DNA from: Bacteroidota bacterium
GTDB lineage: Bacteria; Bacteroidota; Bacteroidia; Chitinophagales; Saprospiraceae
Reading direction: 5' to 3'
DNA length: 8,064 nucleotides
Assembly: GCA_008501835.1 (NCBI GenBank)
Contig: QQUB01000688.1
Coordinates: 1 to 8,064 of the forward strand
Made by a program: the position numbers and the translations under genes
Part shown: piece after piece, positions 1 to 5,716 of the stretch
Layout: each line of letters begins with the position of its first letter
Position numbering within the stretch: the first letter of the stretch is position 1
The notes under the pieces: model-generated
What the model saw: only the letters and a program-made list of their open reading frames with translations
Told to the model about the DNA's origin: nothing
Database searches by the model: none

Positions 1-234
1 TTTAACATAACGGTATGTTGTAGTATTAACTTCATTAGTAACATAAGCGTAATGACCTTCTGTGGTATCGCAAAATATTTTTAAAGTTTCCCATTGAAGA
101 TCTGACAATAATTGTTCTACGGAATAGTCCTGATTTACTATTTCGATATATGGGAATTTGCAAAAAATGTTCTTTTGAGCTTGTAACTGAATACAACAAA
201 CGAGAAATAATATTGAAATCTTAATTTTTAACAC
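1..234 (-). CDS. Exported protein of unknown function, N-terminal part only (runs off the window)
   Basis: Seventy-eight codons stay open from a GTG at 232-234 to the left edge of the window. The product starts VLKIKISILFLVCCIQLQAQ, a classic type I signal peptide: lysine-rich n-region, hydrophobic core at about residues 6-14, and a likely cut after LQA (residue 19). It therefore probably enters the periplasm. The visible mature part (KNIFCKFPYIEIV...) matches no family I recognise. No in-frame ATG lies near; a TTG 15 nt upstream is possible, but GTG gives the best signal peptide. The start lies 22 nt after the GTTGTAC end of the attC-like repeat, so this is probably the next cassette gene of the same array. 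The C-terminus and any attC of its own lie outside the window. Confidence is good for a real gene and nil for function. Confidence 0.7.
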   Translation of the reverse strand, partial: MLKIKISILFLVCCIQLQAQKNIFCKFPYIEIVNQDYSVEQLLSDLQWETLKIFCDTTEGHYAYVTNEVNTTTYRYVK

Positions 235-256
235 GATTTTGTTTTTATTCAATTGT

Positions 257-389
257 GTACAACGGCTTTTTGGTATGAAATGTATGGCACTTCGGGGCGT
301 TTCACTTTCCACCGATGCCAAAATTAGATGCGAGCCGAAGAATTTGCTTAACCTACTGACTGCCATATATTTTATACCAAATGTTAGGC
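257..389 (-). repeat. attC-like recombination site (imperfect inverted repeat)
   Basis: On the minus strand this 133-bp stretch opens with GCCTAAC (389-383), which fits the attC R'' core RYYYAAC. It closes with GTTGTAC (263-257), which fits the R' core GTTRRRY except at one base. Between them lie two inverted arms, 269-289 and 361-381, with 19 of 21 positions complementary. A further stem CTTCGG/CCGAAG sits at 290-295 and 335-340, with about 20 unpaired bases (341-360) on one side. The length is within the usual attC range (roughly 57-141 bp), and the imperfect stem with unpaired bases is what integron integrases use as folded single-stranded DNA. It starts 4 nt after a stop codon, as attC sites do. 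The imperfect R' core and the absence of an integrase in the window are the weak points. Confidence 0.62.
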
Positions 390-997
390 CAAGTTATTTT
401 ATTTTGTTCCTTATCAATGCCATAAATGTCAATCTCTTTTCTCCGAAATCGGCGAGTAAATCTCTGGTTTCATTATGCCAATTCATTATTAAGACTGGAT
501 GTGCTTCCACGTCAATTTTTTCCATGTCATATCTAAGTTTGTCGGCTCGATTTCTTATTCGGTCCATTGTTTCTTTTAGTTCTAAGGCCTCTTTAGTTTC
601 CTTGATATTCGGAAAGAGATAGTCGTCATTTGCTATTATCAATGAAGCGAAATGGTTTGTTGAGTTGAATAGTCGAAATACTAAATTAGGCGCATTTTCA
701 AGTTCCTGGATCATGTTCTCGTCACATGCTTTTCTGATTTCATTCAAAACATTGTTAAACTCCTTATACTCCACTACTCTAAGGTCTTTCAACCTTATAT
801 CGTTCTGTCGAAAAATGTTTAACACAACTTGAAAGACACTAAACAGGAGTCCAACTGTCGAAATAAAAGCAAGAATTGCTCTTGTGTCATCTTCAATAAT
901 TTCACATTGCATGAATAAAATCCAGTCAAGAGCAATCCCGACCCCTAAAATGATAATTAATATGACGTATTTAATTCGCATGTTTTATTTGGCCTAA
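263..997 (-). mobile_element. Integron-like gene cassette carrying one membrane-protein gene
   Basis: A complete single-gene cassette can be drawn. It begins at TTAGGC (997-992) after the G of a GTTAGGC core. The gene starts 10 nt later (ATG 979-981) and stops at 394-396. Its attC-like site starts at 389, and the cassette ends at the G of GTTGTAC (263). The cassette's own 5' core GTTAGGC is the exact complement of the GCCTAAC that begins its attC, and the match extends to ten bases, TTGGCCTAAC at 989-998 against GTTAGGCCAA at 383-392. That correspondence is expected if the unit circularises by attC recombination. There is no room for a promoter of its own, as is common in cassettes. The gene in the cassette has no known function, also typical of chromosomal integrons. 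No integrase or attI is seen, so membership in a functional integron is inferred. Confidence 0.55.
394..981 (-). CDS. Small membrane protein of unknown function, cassette-borne
   Basis: The 195-residue product begins MRIKYVILIIILGVGIALDW. It has two probable membrane helices, at about residues 5-24 and 34-57, separated by a short acidic loop (EIIEDD). The remaining 140 residues are hydrophilic, charged and mostly helical-looking, with an E/K/R-rich stretch at about 125-160 (KETKEALELKETMDRIRNRA) that could form a coiled coil. A two-helix hairpin followed by a cytoplasmic helical domain is the simplest topology. I recognise no catalytic motif or family. The ATG at 981 is the natural start: it begins right before the first helix, and only 10 nt separate it from the GTTAGGC core. 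The gene looks more AT-rich than the phosphatase and kinase genes further right, which would fit acquisition, but I did not compute composition. Function unknown. Confidence 0.8.
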   Translation of the reverse strand: MRIKYVILIIILGVGIALDWILFMQCEIIEDDTRAILAFISTVGLLFSVFQVVLNIFRQNDIRLKDLRVVEYKEFNNVLNEIRKACDENMIQELENAPNLVFRLFNSTNHFASLIIANDDYLFPNIKETKEALELKETMDRIRNRADKLRYDMEKIDVEAHPVLIMNWHNETRDLLADFGEKRLTFMALIRNKIK

Positions 998-1109
998 CTT
1001 GTTTATTACAAGATAAAAATAACCGTTTACTACCCAAAAAGGCAAGTAACCGCGAGGTTTATTCCAACTTGGATTTTATGTTTGATGGTTGATATTTCCC
1101 AAGTTGAAT
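992..1109 (-). other. Weak candidate for a second attC-like site upstream of the cassette
   Basis: On the minus strand ATTCAAC (1109-1103) fits the RYYYAAC core and GTTAGGC (998-992) fits GTTRRRY; they are 118 bp apart. The two ends share AACTTG in inverted orientation (995-1000 on the plus strand against its complement at 1100-1105). Beyond that the arms pair only loosely. A separate inverted pair, CAACTTGG at 1065-1072 and CCAAGTTG at 1099-1106, competes with this fold, and a small hairpin CTTGT-ttatt-ACAAG sits at 998-1012. If real, this would be the attC of a preceding cassette, but no gene lies where that cassette's gene should be. It could equally be an attI-like or unrelated sequence. 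Confidence 0.25.
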
Positions 1110-1189
1110 TTGTCGAGGTGTTATGGTGGAACTGGAAGGATAAAACCCTCTTGATAATTTGGCTTACTTCCCTTCTTTTTATAGGCTAG

Positions 1190-1326
1190 AATTGAGCCCG
1201 TTTTTCTCAATTATTTCGTACTCGCCGAACCTGTCTTCCTGGTCAATTAAGATTCATTCGGCTTGTCGCACCGAATGAATTCGGTGAGTACGGCTTTTTG
1301 AATACTCTTATTCAAAATGAATAGCC
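1190..1326. repeat. Cluster of inverted repeats in a non-coding stretch
   Basis: The 410 bp between the cassette gene and the phosphatase gene (982-1391) hold no credible gene on either strand, but they do hold several inverted repeats. These are AATTGAG/CTCAATT at 1190-1196 and 1206-1212; GTACTCGCCGAA at 1218-1229 against 1280-1291 (11 of 12 paired); ATTCATTCGG/CCGAATGAAT at 1252-1261 and 1271-1280; and TTTTGAATA/TATTCAAAA at 1296-1304 and 1309-1317, with outer GGCT/AGCC at 1292-1295 and 1323-1326. A fifth pairing, CACCGAAT/ATTCGGTG (1269-1286), is incompatible with the third, so two folds compete. The last hairpin could help end transcription of the phosphatase gene, though no T-run follows it on the minus strand. 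Otherwise the cluster resembles a decayed repeat element or a structured RNA. Confidence 0.6.
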
Positions 1327-1391
1327 TTTTGACAATAGGGGAGTGGGTCCTAATTTGAAGGATTTAAAACAAACCATTATAAGCCAACAGC

Positions 1392-2207
1392 CTAATTAGC
1401 AAAAAACACTCCCTGGTGATTCATGAAAGTGCCATCTTTTCTATTCAGGTCTAACCTGTCTCCTTCGAAATTTGTTGCAGGCAACCCTAACTCCTGGAAA
1501 AGGCAGGCCGTAGCCGCAAAATCCCATATGCTGCCTCCGCCGTTTTCTTTTTTGGGGAGCTTTAGCATGCATGCCGGACCATTTTCCAATACAAGGATGG
1601 CATTTAATACGGAGCCAGCTCCGGAAATTTCTTTTATCCCCTTCAAGTTCAATTGCTTTACCTTTTCCTGGAGCAACTTTTCAATTTGAGCTGCGTGGGG
1701 TGTATCCTTCAGCTTTCGATCTGTCACATAGGTTAAATGATCATTGGTATGCTTTATTTGCCAGGGGGAATGATTCTTAAAGACACCATTTCCTTTGATG
1801 GCGTGGTATAAGATATTCGTGCTGGGATCAAACACGACTCCAATACAGGGGGTGCCATCTTTTGCGATTAAAGCGATAGATACAGAAAACCCCGGTTGTT
1901 TATTGATAAATGGAAGGGTTCCATCCATAGGGTCGATGCACCAGAAGAAATCTTTCTCCAATCGACTGCCATCATCTTCGGTCTCTTCTGATAAAAAGGC
2001 TAAATCAAACTCGTCACAGGTGGGAAGCAGATGAGTAAGAATTGCCGTTTCACATTTTCTGTCTACTTCGGTTACGACTTGTGCAGCATAGCTGGTCCCT
2101 GTTTGCTTTTTCTCCACCAAAATATCATCATTCATATGTTGCTGAATGATCTTCCCTGCGGAAAGGGCTGCTTTGATGGCTATATTACAAAGATGGGACA
2201 GATCCAT
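1392..2207 (-). CDS. Inositol monophosphatase family protein (CysQ/IMPase-like phosphatase)
   Basis: The 271-residue protein shows the metal-dependent phosphatase motifs in order: VTEVD at residues 45-49, LSEE at 72-75, IDPMDGT at 91-97, and SIWDFAAT at 226-233. By family knowledge the metal ligands are E74, D92, D95 and D229, with T97 positioning the attacking water. Length and spacing are normal for the superfamily, which hydrolyses inositol monophosphates, fructose-1,6-bisphosphate or 3'-phosphoadenosine 5'-phosphate, usually in the cytoplasm. The stretch after DPMDGT (LPFINKQPGFSVSIALI) is nearer to CysQ-type nucleotidases (TKEFI...FTVNIALI) than to classic IMPases, but the lysine and glutamate typical of CysQ are replaced by LP, so I leave the substrate open. 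There is no signal peptide. The start fits a normal N-terminus. The gene stands 213 nt downstream of the kinase gene, so it may have its own promoter. Confidence 0.88.
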   Translation of the reverse strand: MDLSHLCNIAIKAALSAGKIIQQHMNDDILVEKKQTGTSYAAQVVTEVDRKCETAILTHLLPTCDEFDLAFLSEETEDDGSRLEKDFFWCIDPMDGTLPFINKQPGFSVSIALIAKDGTPCIGVVFDPSTNILYHAIKGNGVFKNHSPWQIKHTNDHLTYVTDRKLKDTPHAAQIEKLLQEKVKQLNLKGIKEISGAGSVLNAILVLENGPACMLKLPKKENGGGSIWDFAATACLFQELGLPATNFEGDRLDLNRKDGTFMNHQGVFFAN

Positions 2208-2420
2208 TTAAGAGCTTGGTTAAATTTTTATCTATTGAAAAATTAGATGTTTATTGTGGGCTTTAAATTTATCAATAAGTCTGGATACCTGGAAGGATGG
2301 ATAATTGAAAAGAAGTTTCCTTTCCCATAAATCTATTTTTCCATTTCATCAATTTTTCCATTGGATTTAAAATAAAATTATAGTTTCCGGAAATCACTTG
2401 AATTAATTTTTAGACATACT
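2208..2420. other. Intergenic region with a short direct repeat and a perfect palindrome
   Basis: The gap upstream of the phosphatase gene has no gene. It is AT-rich and contains an imperfect tandem repeat, ATCTATTTTTCCATT at 2331-2345 and ATCAATTTTTCCATT at 2348-2362 (14 of 15 identical, 17-nt period). It also contains the perfect 10-bp palindrome TTTCCGGAAA at 2384-2393. These could be regulator sites for the gene starting at 2207, but I see no TAnnTTTG promoter box to anchor them. Confidence 0.4.
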
Positions 2421-3368
2421 TTATAAGCTATCGATCACTTCTTCTGTAACTCGTTCACTATAACTATTGATTTTCCAGTGGCCGGGACTCCATCCTTTAA
2501 GGAAGCGATGAAAGTCCGCCCAGGCTACCCGGTATAAGGACCGCCACTCCTGTTCCAGTGCTTCATTTCTTTCCTGTAATTCACTTTGAAGGTGTTTGAA
2601 ATAAGTATCCAGGATTTGTGCTTCGAAACGTTCGCACTCACTTTCGTCCAGACAGCTCCCAACGAAATACGCGACATCTTTCATACCACATCCGCCGCCT
2701 ACATACTGATAATCAACCCCGGCAACCTGACCATCAGGAGAAAAGCAGAAGTTGGCCAGTTTGGCATCTCCATGGACAAAGGTTTTGTACTCACATGTAT
2801 TCAGTTGCTCATCAATGAAGGGAGCTGCTTCCTTCAACCGTTGATCATCCAAAACGGCTAATTCCTGTGGTCGGGTCTCCAAATGCCAATAGGTGCCTAC
2901 TTCCCAGAGTCCATCCGGGGTTTTTCCAAGATAACTTGCGTGAAATTTTGCCAGCCATTGCAAACAGGCAGCTATTTCTTCCCACCGGACAGTCCGCTTT
3001 CGCAAGGGAAAACCTGCTGCATCCAAATCTTCCAGCACCATAAGTACCTCATCACCTTGAGTTTCAATAGCTAAACATTGGGGCAGGCGGGCAGCACTGT
3101 TTTTACTGAATTTATCATACCAGGTGGTTTCTACCTGATATGACTTTACCTTACGCTGATGGCCAATATCTGTATTCCAGCCGCGGGGGTGATGGTTATT
3201 GACAGGCAATTTGACATGCTTTACGACTACGCTATCTACAGAAGCATTGTCCAATCCGACTCGTATGATTTTTCCGTATCCACTCCACAATTCCTGGATG
3301 ACCTCTTTCTCAACTAAAGCAGATGCTCCGGTCCTTTGCAGAATGATTGTCCTAAAATATTCATTCAT
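2421..3368 (-). CDS. EcKinase/aminoglycoside-phosphotransferase-like small-molecule kinase
   Basis: The 315-residue protein has the protein-kinase-like fold of the APH/choline kinase/ecdysteroid kinase clan. Visible elements are VVVKHVKLP (K50, likely the ATP-binding lysine), the helix SYQVETTWYDKF (E80, likely its salt-bridge partner), and the hinge-like VLEDLD at 111-116. FVHGDAKLANFCF (197-209) carries H199, catalytic D201 and metal-binding N206, and GVDYQYVGGGCGMKDVAYF (217-235) has D219 in the place of the DFG aspartate. The VDYQ form and the LED hinge resemble EcKinase (PF02958) proteins, which databases often mislabel as oxidoreductases. The predicted reaction is ATP-dependent phosphorylation of a hydroxyl on a small molecule; the substrate is unknown. 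No signal peptide, so cytoplasmic. It begins 54 nt after the stop of the upstream lipoprotein gene. Nothing here argues for antibiotic resistance in particular. Confidence 0.85.
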   Translation of the reverse strand: MNEYFRTIILQRTGASALVEKEVIQELWSGYGKIIRVGLDNASVDSVVVKHVKLPVNNHHPRGWNTDIGHQRKVKSYQVETTWYDKFSKNSAARLPQCLAIETQGDEVLMVLEDLDAAGFPLRKRTVRWEEIAACLQWLAKFHASYLGKTPDGLWEVGTYWHLETRPQELAVLDDQRLKEAAPFIDEQLNTCEYKTFVHGDAKLANFCFSPDGQVAGVDYQYVGGGCGMKDVAYFVGSCLDESECERFEAQILDTYFKHLQSELQERNEALEQEWRSLYRVAWADFHRFLKGWSPGHWKINSYSERVTEEVIDSL

Positions 3369-3375
3369 AGGGCGC

Positions 3376-3383
3376 CAAAGATA
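3376..3383 (-). promoter_or_regulatory. Possible Bacteroidota -7 box upstream of the kinase gene
   Basis: The minus strand reads TATCTTTG, a full match to the Bacteroidota -7 consensus TAnnTTTG, ending 7 nt before the ATG at 3368. No TTTG -33 element is seen at the right spacing. If used, it would give an almost leaderless transcript. Weak. Confidence 0.25.
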
Positions 3384-3422
3384 ATAAATTGTAATTGGGG
3401 AGTTTGTTGGTTTCTTTTTGGA

Positions 3423-4031
3423 TTAATGTTTGGGGTAAGAAATTTCACCGCAAGGAATGATCATACATTTTTCGCCGGAAATGATTTTAAGCCCCAGGGG
3501 TATTTGTTGATTTGATGAAGGCTTTTTTCCCATGAGCCAATCACATCCAGGAAAAGTTGTTGTATCGCTTTGTGCAAAAAGTAACCTTGGAAGGACACCG
3601 GATGTTTTCGCTGGCCGGGGATATAGGGATCCTATGGCTAAAACCATATTTTCACCAGGCTCAATTGTTTCCTTTAAGATAGGGTTTTCAATATAAGCCG
3701 GTAATTCATCAATCATGCTTTCTGAAATGTCTGCTCCATCCCGTGCCCATTCCAACGGCAATGGAATTAGCTTAAACTGCTGTTCACTATGGGGATGTGG
3801 ATAATTGTATTCCTTTGAGAAAGCTATTTGAACATGAATGGAAACGGTACTGTCGTTAGTTATGGTAATAGGTATATATCTGATACTGTGATCCATTCCC
3901 TGTGGGTCCGTGTAATTAATTCCCCGGTTAATGCTGTTATCAATCAGCAGTCCGCTTTTCAATGTTATTTGTTGTTTGCAGGAGCAGGCCATAAGCCCGA
4001 TTAGGAGTCCGAGTAAGATTTTAGAATTCAT
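3423..4031 (-). CDS. Lipoprotein of unknown function, paralog of the upstream gene product
   Basis: The 202-residue product begins MNSKILLGLLIGLMACSCKQ, a lipoprotein signal peptide with a lipobox ending at C16 (LMAC) or, less likely, C18. It is thus probably anchored in the inner or outer membrane facing the periplasm. The rest alternates polar and hydrophobic residues like a beta-sandwich (RYIPITITNDSTVSIHVQIAFS). I recognise no named domain. Landmarks shared with the protein encoded at 4028-4606 are a hydrophobic strand near 50-72, IEPGENMVLAIGSLY at about 123-137, and a C-terminal IPCGEISYPKH (192-202). The alignment is weak but runs in the same order, so I infer an old duplication. The ATG overlaps the stop of the upstream gene as ATGA (4028-4031), which predicts one transcript and coupled translation. 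Function unknown. Confidence 0.82.
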   Translation of the reverse strand: MNSKILLGLLIGLMACSCKQQITLKSGLLIDNSINRGINYTDPQGMDHSIRYIPITITNDSTVSIHVQIAFSKEYNYPHPHSEQQFKLIPLPLEWARDGADISESMIDELPAYIENPILKETIEPGENMVLAIGSLYPRPAKTSGVLPRLLFAQSDTTTFPGCDWLMGKKPSSNQQIPLGLKIISGEKCMIIPCGEISYPKH

Positions 4032-4606
4032 TTTTTAAAAATAATATGTCCACAATGCAAGGAATCAATCTGAGGGGGCATTTTATAAAAAAGGTCTTGT
4101 CCCTTTAAAACCAGTTCTGTGCGATTACCGCCTCTTTCCTGATTCCATGCATCAGCATTTGTCTGGTAAAAGATGGCAACAACATAAAAAAGACAATCCT
4201 CCCCAGGGTTTAACTTTCTTTCAAAACTGGTGGATTCATTAAAAGACTCCAGCTCTGTAACTCCATAGCTGAACAAACTTCGCTTATCAAGCGTCATGAT
4301 GTCCGGAGGCAGAAATAGCTTCACGAAAGTGCCGGGGGAATTTGGGATGGCAATGGAATCCGCAGAAAAATGAATGTCCAGTTCTAAAGGTTTGCCGGTT
4401 TCATTAATTACCCGGGAAAAGAATACCAGATAGCTATAATTAAAATGTTCTGTTGTTGGTCCTTTGTAGGGTCCACCTTTTGGGAAGCTGTTCTGTATTA
4501 TTACTCCGTTACTTGTTGTCTCACTGTACCAATCAATGTCTATGTTTTGGCCTTTTACAAAAGAGCTAGTGGATAAAAGCAACATAAAAGTTATGGCAAA
4601 TCTCAT
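4028..4606 (-). CDS. Secreted protein of unknown function, first of a paralogous pair
   Basis: The 192-residue product begins MRFAITFMLLLSTSSFVKGQ, a type I signal peptide probably cut after G19, so it is exported without a lipid anchor. The mature part is predicted by eye to be mostly beta strands (YSYLVFFSRVINETGKPLEL). It carries LNPGEDCLFYVVAIFYQ at about 132-148 and LHCGHIIFKK at the end (183-192), which align in order with the lipoprotein encoded immediately downstream. No catalytic motif is seen. The two genes overlap by four bases and form an operon. One partner is lipidated and the other is not, which suggests two versions of the same domain in different envelope locations. The 80-nt gap upstream (4607-4686) shows no clear promoter. 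Function unknown. Confidence 0.82.
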   Translation of the reverse strand: MRFAITFMLLLSTSSFVKGQNIDIDWYSETTSNGVIIQNSFPKGGPYKGPTTEHFNYSYLVFFSRVINETGKPLELDIHFSADSIAIPNSPGTFVKLFLPPDIMTLDKRSLFSYGVTELESFNESTSFERKLNPGEDCLFYVVAIFYQTNADAWNQERGGNRTELVLKGQDLFYKMPPQIDSLHCGHIIFKK

Positions 4607-4686
4607 AATTTTTGTTTTTCATATTATGGCAGAATGGCTTGCTGTGAGTGGTTGAGTAGTTCTCGCTCTTTTTGTTTGGCGTTTTA

Positions 4687-5373
4687 TCAATTACTCATCA
4701 GTTTCAAAGCCCAATTATAAAATATTCGGTCTTCATTTAAATAGATTAGCGTTAATCCAATCGTGTCATAAAATCCGTGAGCAAAAACAAGTAAAGCAAG
4801 ATTTGTTCTATTCCTGTAAAATGTAAAGAAGTATATACTACTTGCTAATCCAACAGCAATCATTCCGGATGTTCCCTGATAATTATGGGAAACGCCAAAA
4901 TAGATTGATAGTATAATAGCTGAAACGAGCCATGTTTTGTTTGTATTCCCCAAAAACTCAGCTAAATGCTTCATATAGTACCCACTAAATAGGAATTCTT
5001 CTCCAAATGCTGCAAATACCCACATTATTAGGAATAAAATAAAAAAGCTGGCAAAATCCCCTCTGATATCATCTATCGAACTTAAATCAATTTCACCAAA
5101 ATAGATTTCCAGGAATGGCTGAATACAGATGTCTACTACAACAAATATGGTTACAGCAAGTAATAAACCTTTTAATATGGTGCTTAAACTTATTTTTTGC
5201 CCAAATCCAAATTTTGGCCAGTCCCAGCCACTTTTCCACAACAGGAATAATGCTATAAAAAGACCAAAGAAATACCCGTAATTTCTATCAGCAATAGATA
5301 ATATTGGTGCAATAATCATTACGATTATTACGATAAAAGGCCTGGATAGAAATCTATATAATTTATTTATCAT
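4687..5373 (-). CDS. CPBP family intramembrane glutamic endopeptidase-like protein
   Basis: The 228-residue protein is very hydrophobic, with about six or seven membrane helices. It carries the CPBP/Abi motifs in order: GEEFLFSGYY with E125-E126, YFGVSH with F159 and H163, and FAHGFYD with H199 and D203. In this family the glutamates and histidines sit inside the membrane and cut substrates such as CAAX-processed proteins or regulatory membrane proteins; some members only bind partners. The canonical first motif is EExxxR, and here the arginine position is S130, so catalysis is not assured. A long helical stretch with IDLSSIDDIRG lies just before the first motif. The start ATG lies inside the end of a small upstream frame (5363-5535), suggesting translational coupling. 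The gene looks clearly AT-rich by eye. The substrate cannot be predicted. Confidence 0.85.
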   Translation of the reverse strand: MINKLYRFLSRPFIVIIVMIIAPILSIADRNYGYFFGLFIALFLLWKSGWDWPKFGFGQKISLSTILKGLLLAVTIFVVVDICIQPFLEIYFGEIDLSSIDDIRGDFASFFILFLIMWVFAAFGEEFLFSGYYMKHLAEFLGNTNKTWLVSAIILSIYFGVSHNYQGTSGMIAVGLASSIYFFTFYRNRTNLALLVFAHGFYDTIGLTLIYLNEDRIFYNWALKLMSN

Positions 5374-5535
5374 CAGTTTTGTTTAAGGCTGTAGATTCAA
5401 TATCGTTAGAAGGAGCATAAAATGAATGCCCTGCATAAGCAAGAGATACTACAAGAAAAGAGAGCCAGGACCATTTCCAAAATGGATGAGACTTGTTTCA
5501 GCCATTTTTTGGGATGGATTATCTACTTTTTTCAT
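5363..5535 (-). pseudogene. Small one-helix membrane protein frame, apparently frameshifted
   Basis: Two minus-strand frames join into one plausible protein if a single T is added to the TTTT run at 5479-5482. The first frame starts at ATG 5535 (MKKVDNPSQKMAETSLIHF) and by itself ends after 28 residues. The second has no start codon of its own and reads FWKWSWLSFLVVSLAYAGHS followed by FYAPSNDIESTALNKTDDK and a TAA at 5363-5365. The repaired product would be 57 residues: a hydrophilic N-terminus, one membrane helix and a polar tail. Its stop overlaps the start of the CPBP gene by 11 bases, an arrangement typical of translated operon partners, which supports the second frame being real. The shift could be a true mutation, programmed frameshifting, or a homopolymer sequencing error. 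No family recognised. Confidence 0.45.
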
Positions 5536-5557
5536 TTAATAAGTTTTTCTTAAGTAT

Positions 5558-5695
5558 AGGACAAAACTATGAATTTGGAAAAACCTCCGAGGTTTCATGT
5601 ATAGTTTCAGGTCAATTTCCCCATAATTTTGCTGCTTTCGGTGCCCAAAACCTCGGAGGTTTCCTTCCCGAATAATAATATCCGGATTTTGTCCT
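5558..5695. repeat. REP/MITE-like nested inverted repeat with AAACCTCGGAGGTTT cores
   Basis: The element has outer ends AGGACAAAA (5558-5566) and TTTTGTCCT (5687-5695), and inner cores AAACCTCCGAGGTTT (5581-5595) and AAACCTCGGAGGTTT (5648-5662). Each core is itself a palindrome around one central base, and the two cores are reverse complements. Weaker similarity extends the arms outward to about 5549 and 5706. The whole can fold as one long hairpin or as two small ones. I recall AAACCTCGGAGGTTT-type palindromes as dispersed repeats of Bacteroidota genomes, but I cannot count copies here. It fills the gap between the serine hydrolase gene and the small membrane-protein frame and could act as its terminator. 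Minus-strand open frames through it are incidental. Confidence 0.75.
5562..5569 (-). promoter_or_regulatory. Possible -7 box inside the outer arm of the repeat
   Basis: The minus strand reads TAGTTTTG, matching TAnnTTTG, 26 nt before the ATG at 5535. That spacing would suit a promoter for the small membrane-protein frame and the CPBP gene. No -33 TTTG is present at the usual distance, so this is only a candidate. Confidence 0.22.
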
Positions 5696-5716
5696 GTACT
5701 CATAAGTTTTTGTTTT

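Noticed and set aside
239..622. Plus-strand 127-residue open frame
   Set aside because: It runs through the attC-like repeat and antisense to the cassette membrane protein gene. Its composition is low-complexity and unlike a real protein.
1292..1326. Intrinsic terminator for the phosphatase gene
   Set aside because: The hairpin is clear but AT-rich, and no T-run follows it on the minus strand, so I list it only as part of the hairpin cluster.
2421..3368. Aminoglycoside resistance gene
   Set aside because: The kinase motifs are shared by a broad clan, and the VDYQ and LED features point to the EcKinase branch. No resistance context is seen.
5422..5553. Plus-strand 43-codon frame preceded by AGAAGGAG, resembling a ribosome binding site
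   Set aside because: Bacteroidota rarely use such sites. The frame lies opposite the better-supported minus-strand small membrane protein and its product looks random.
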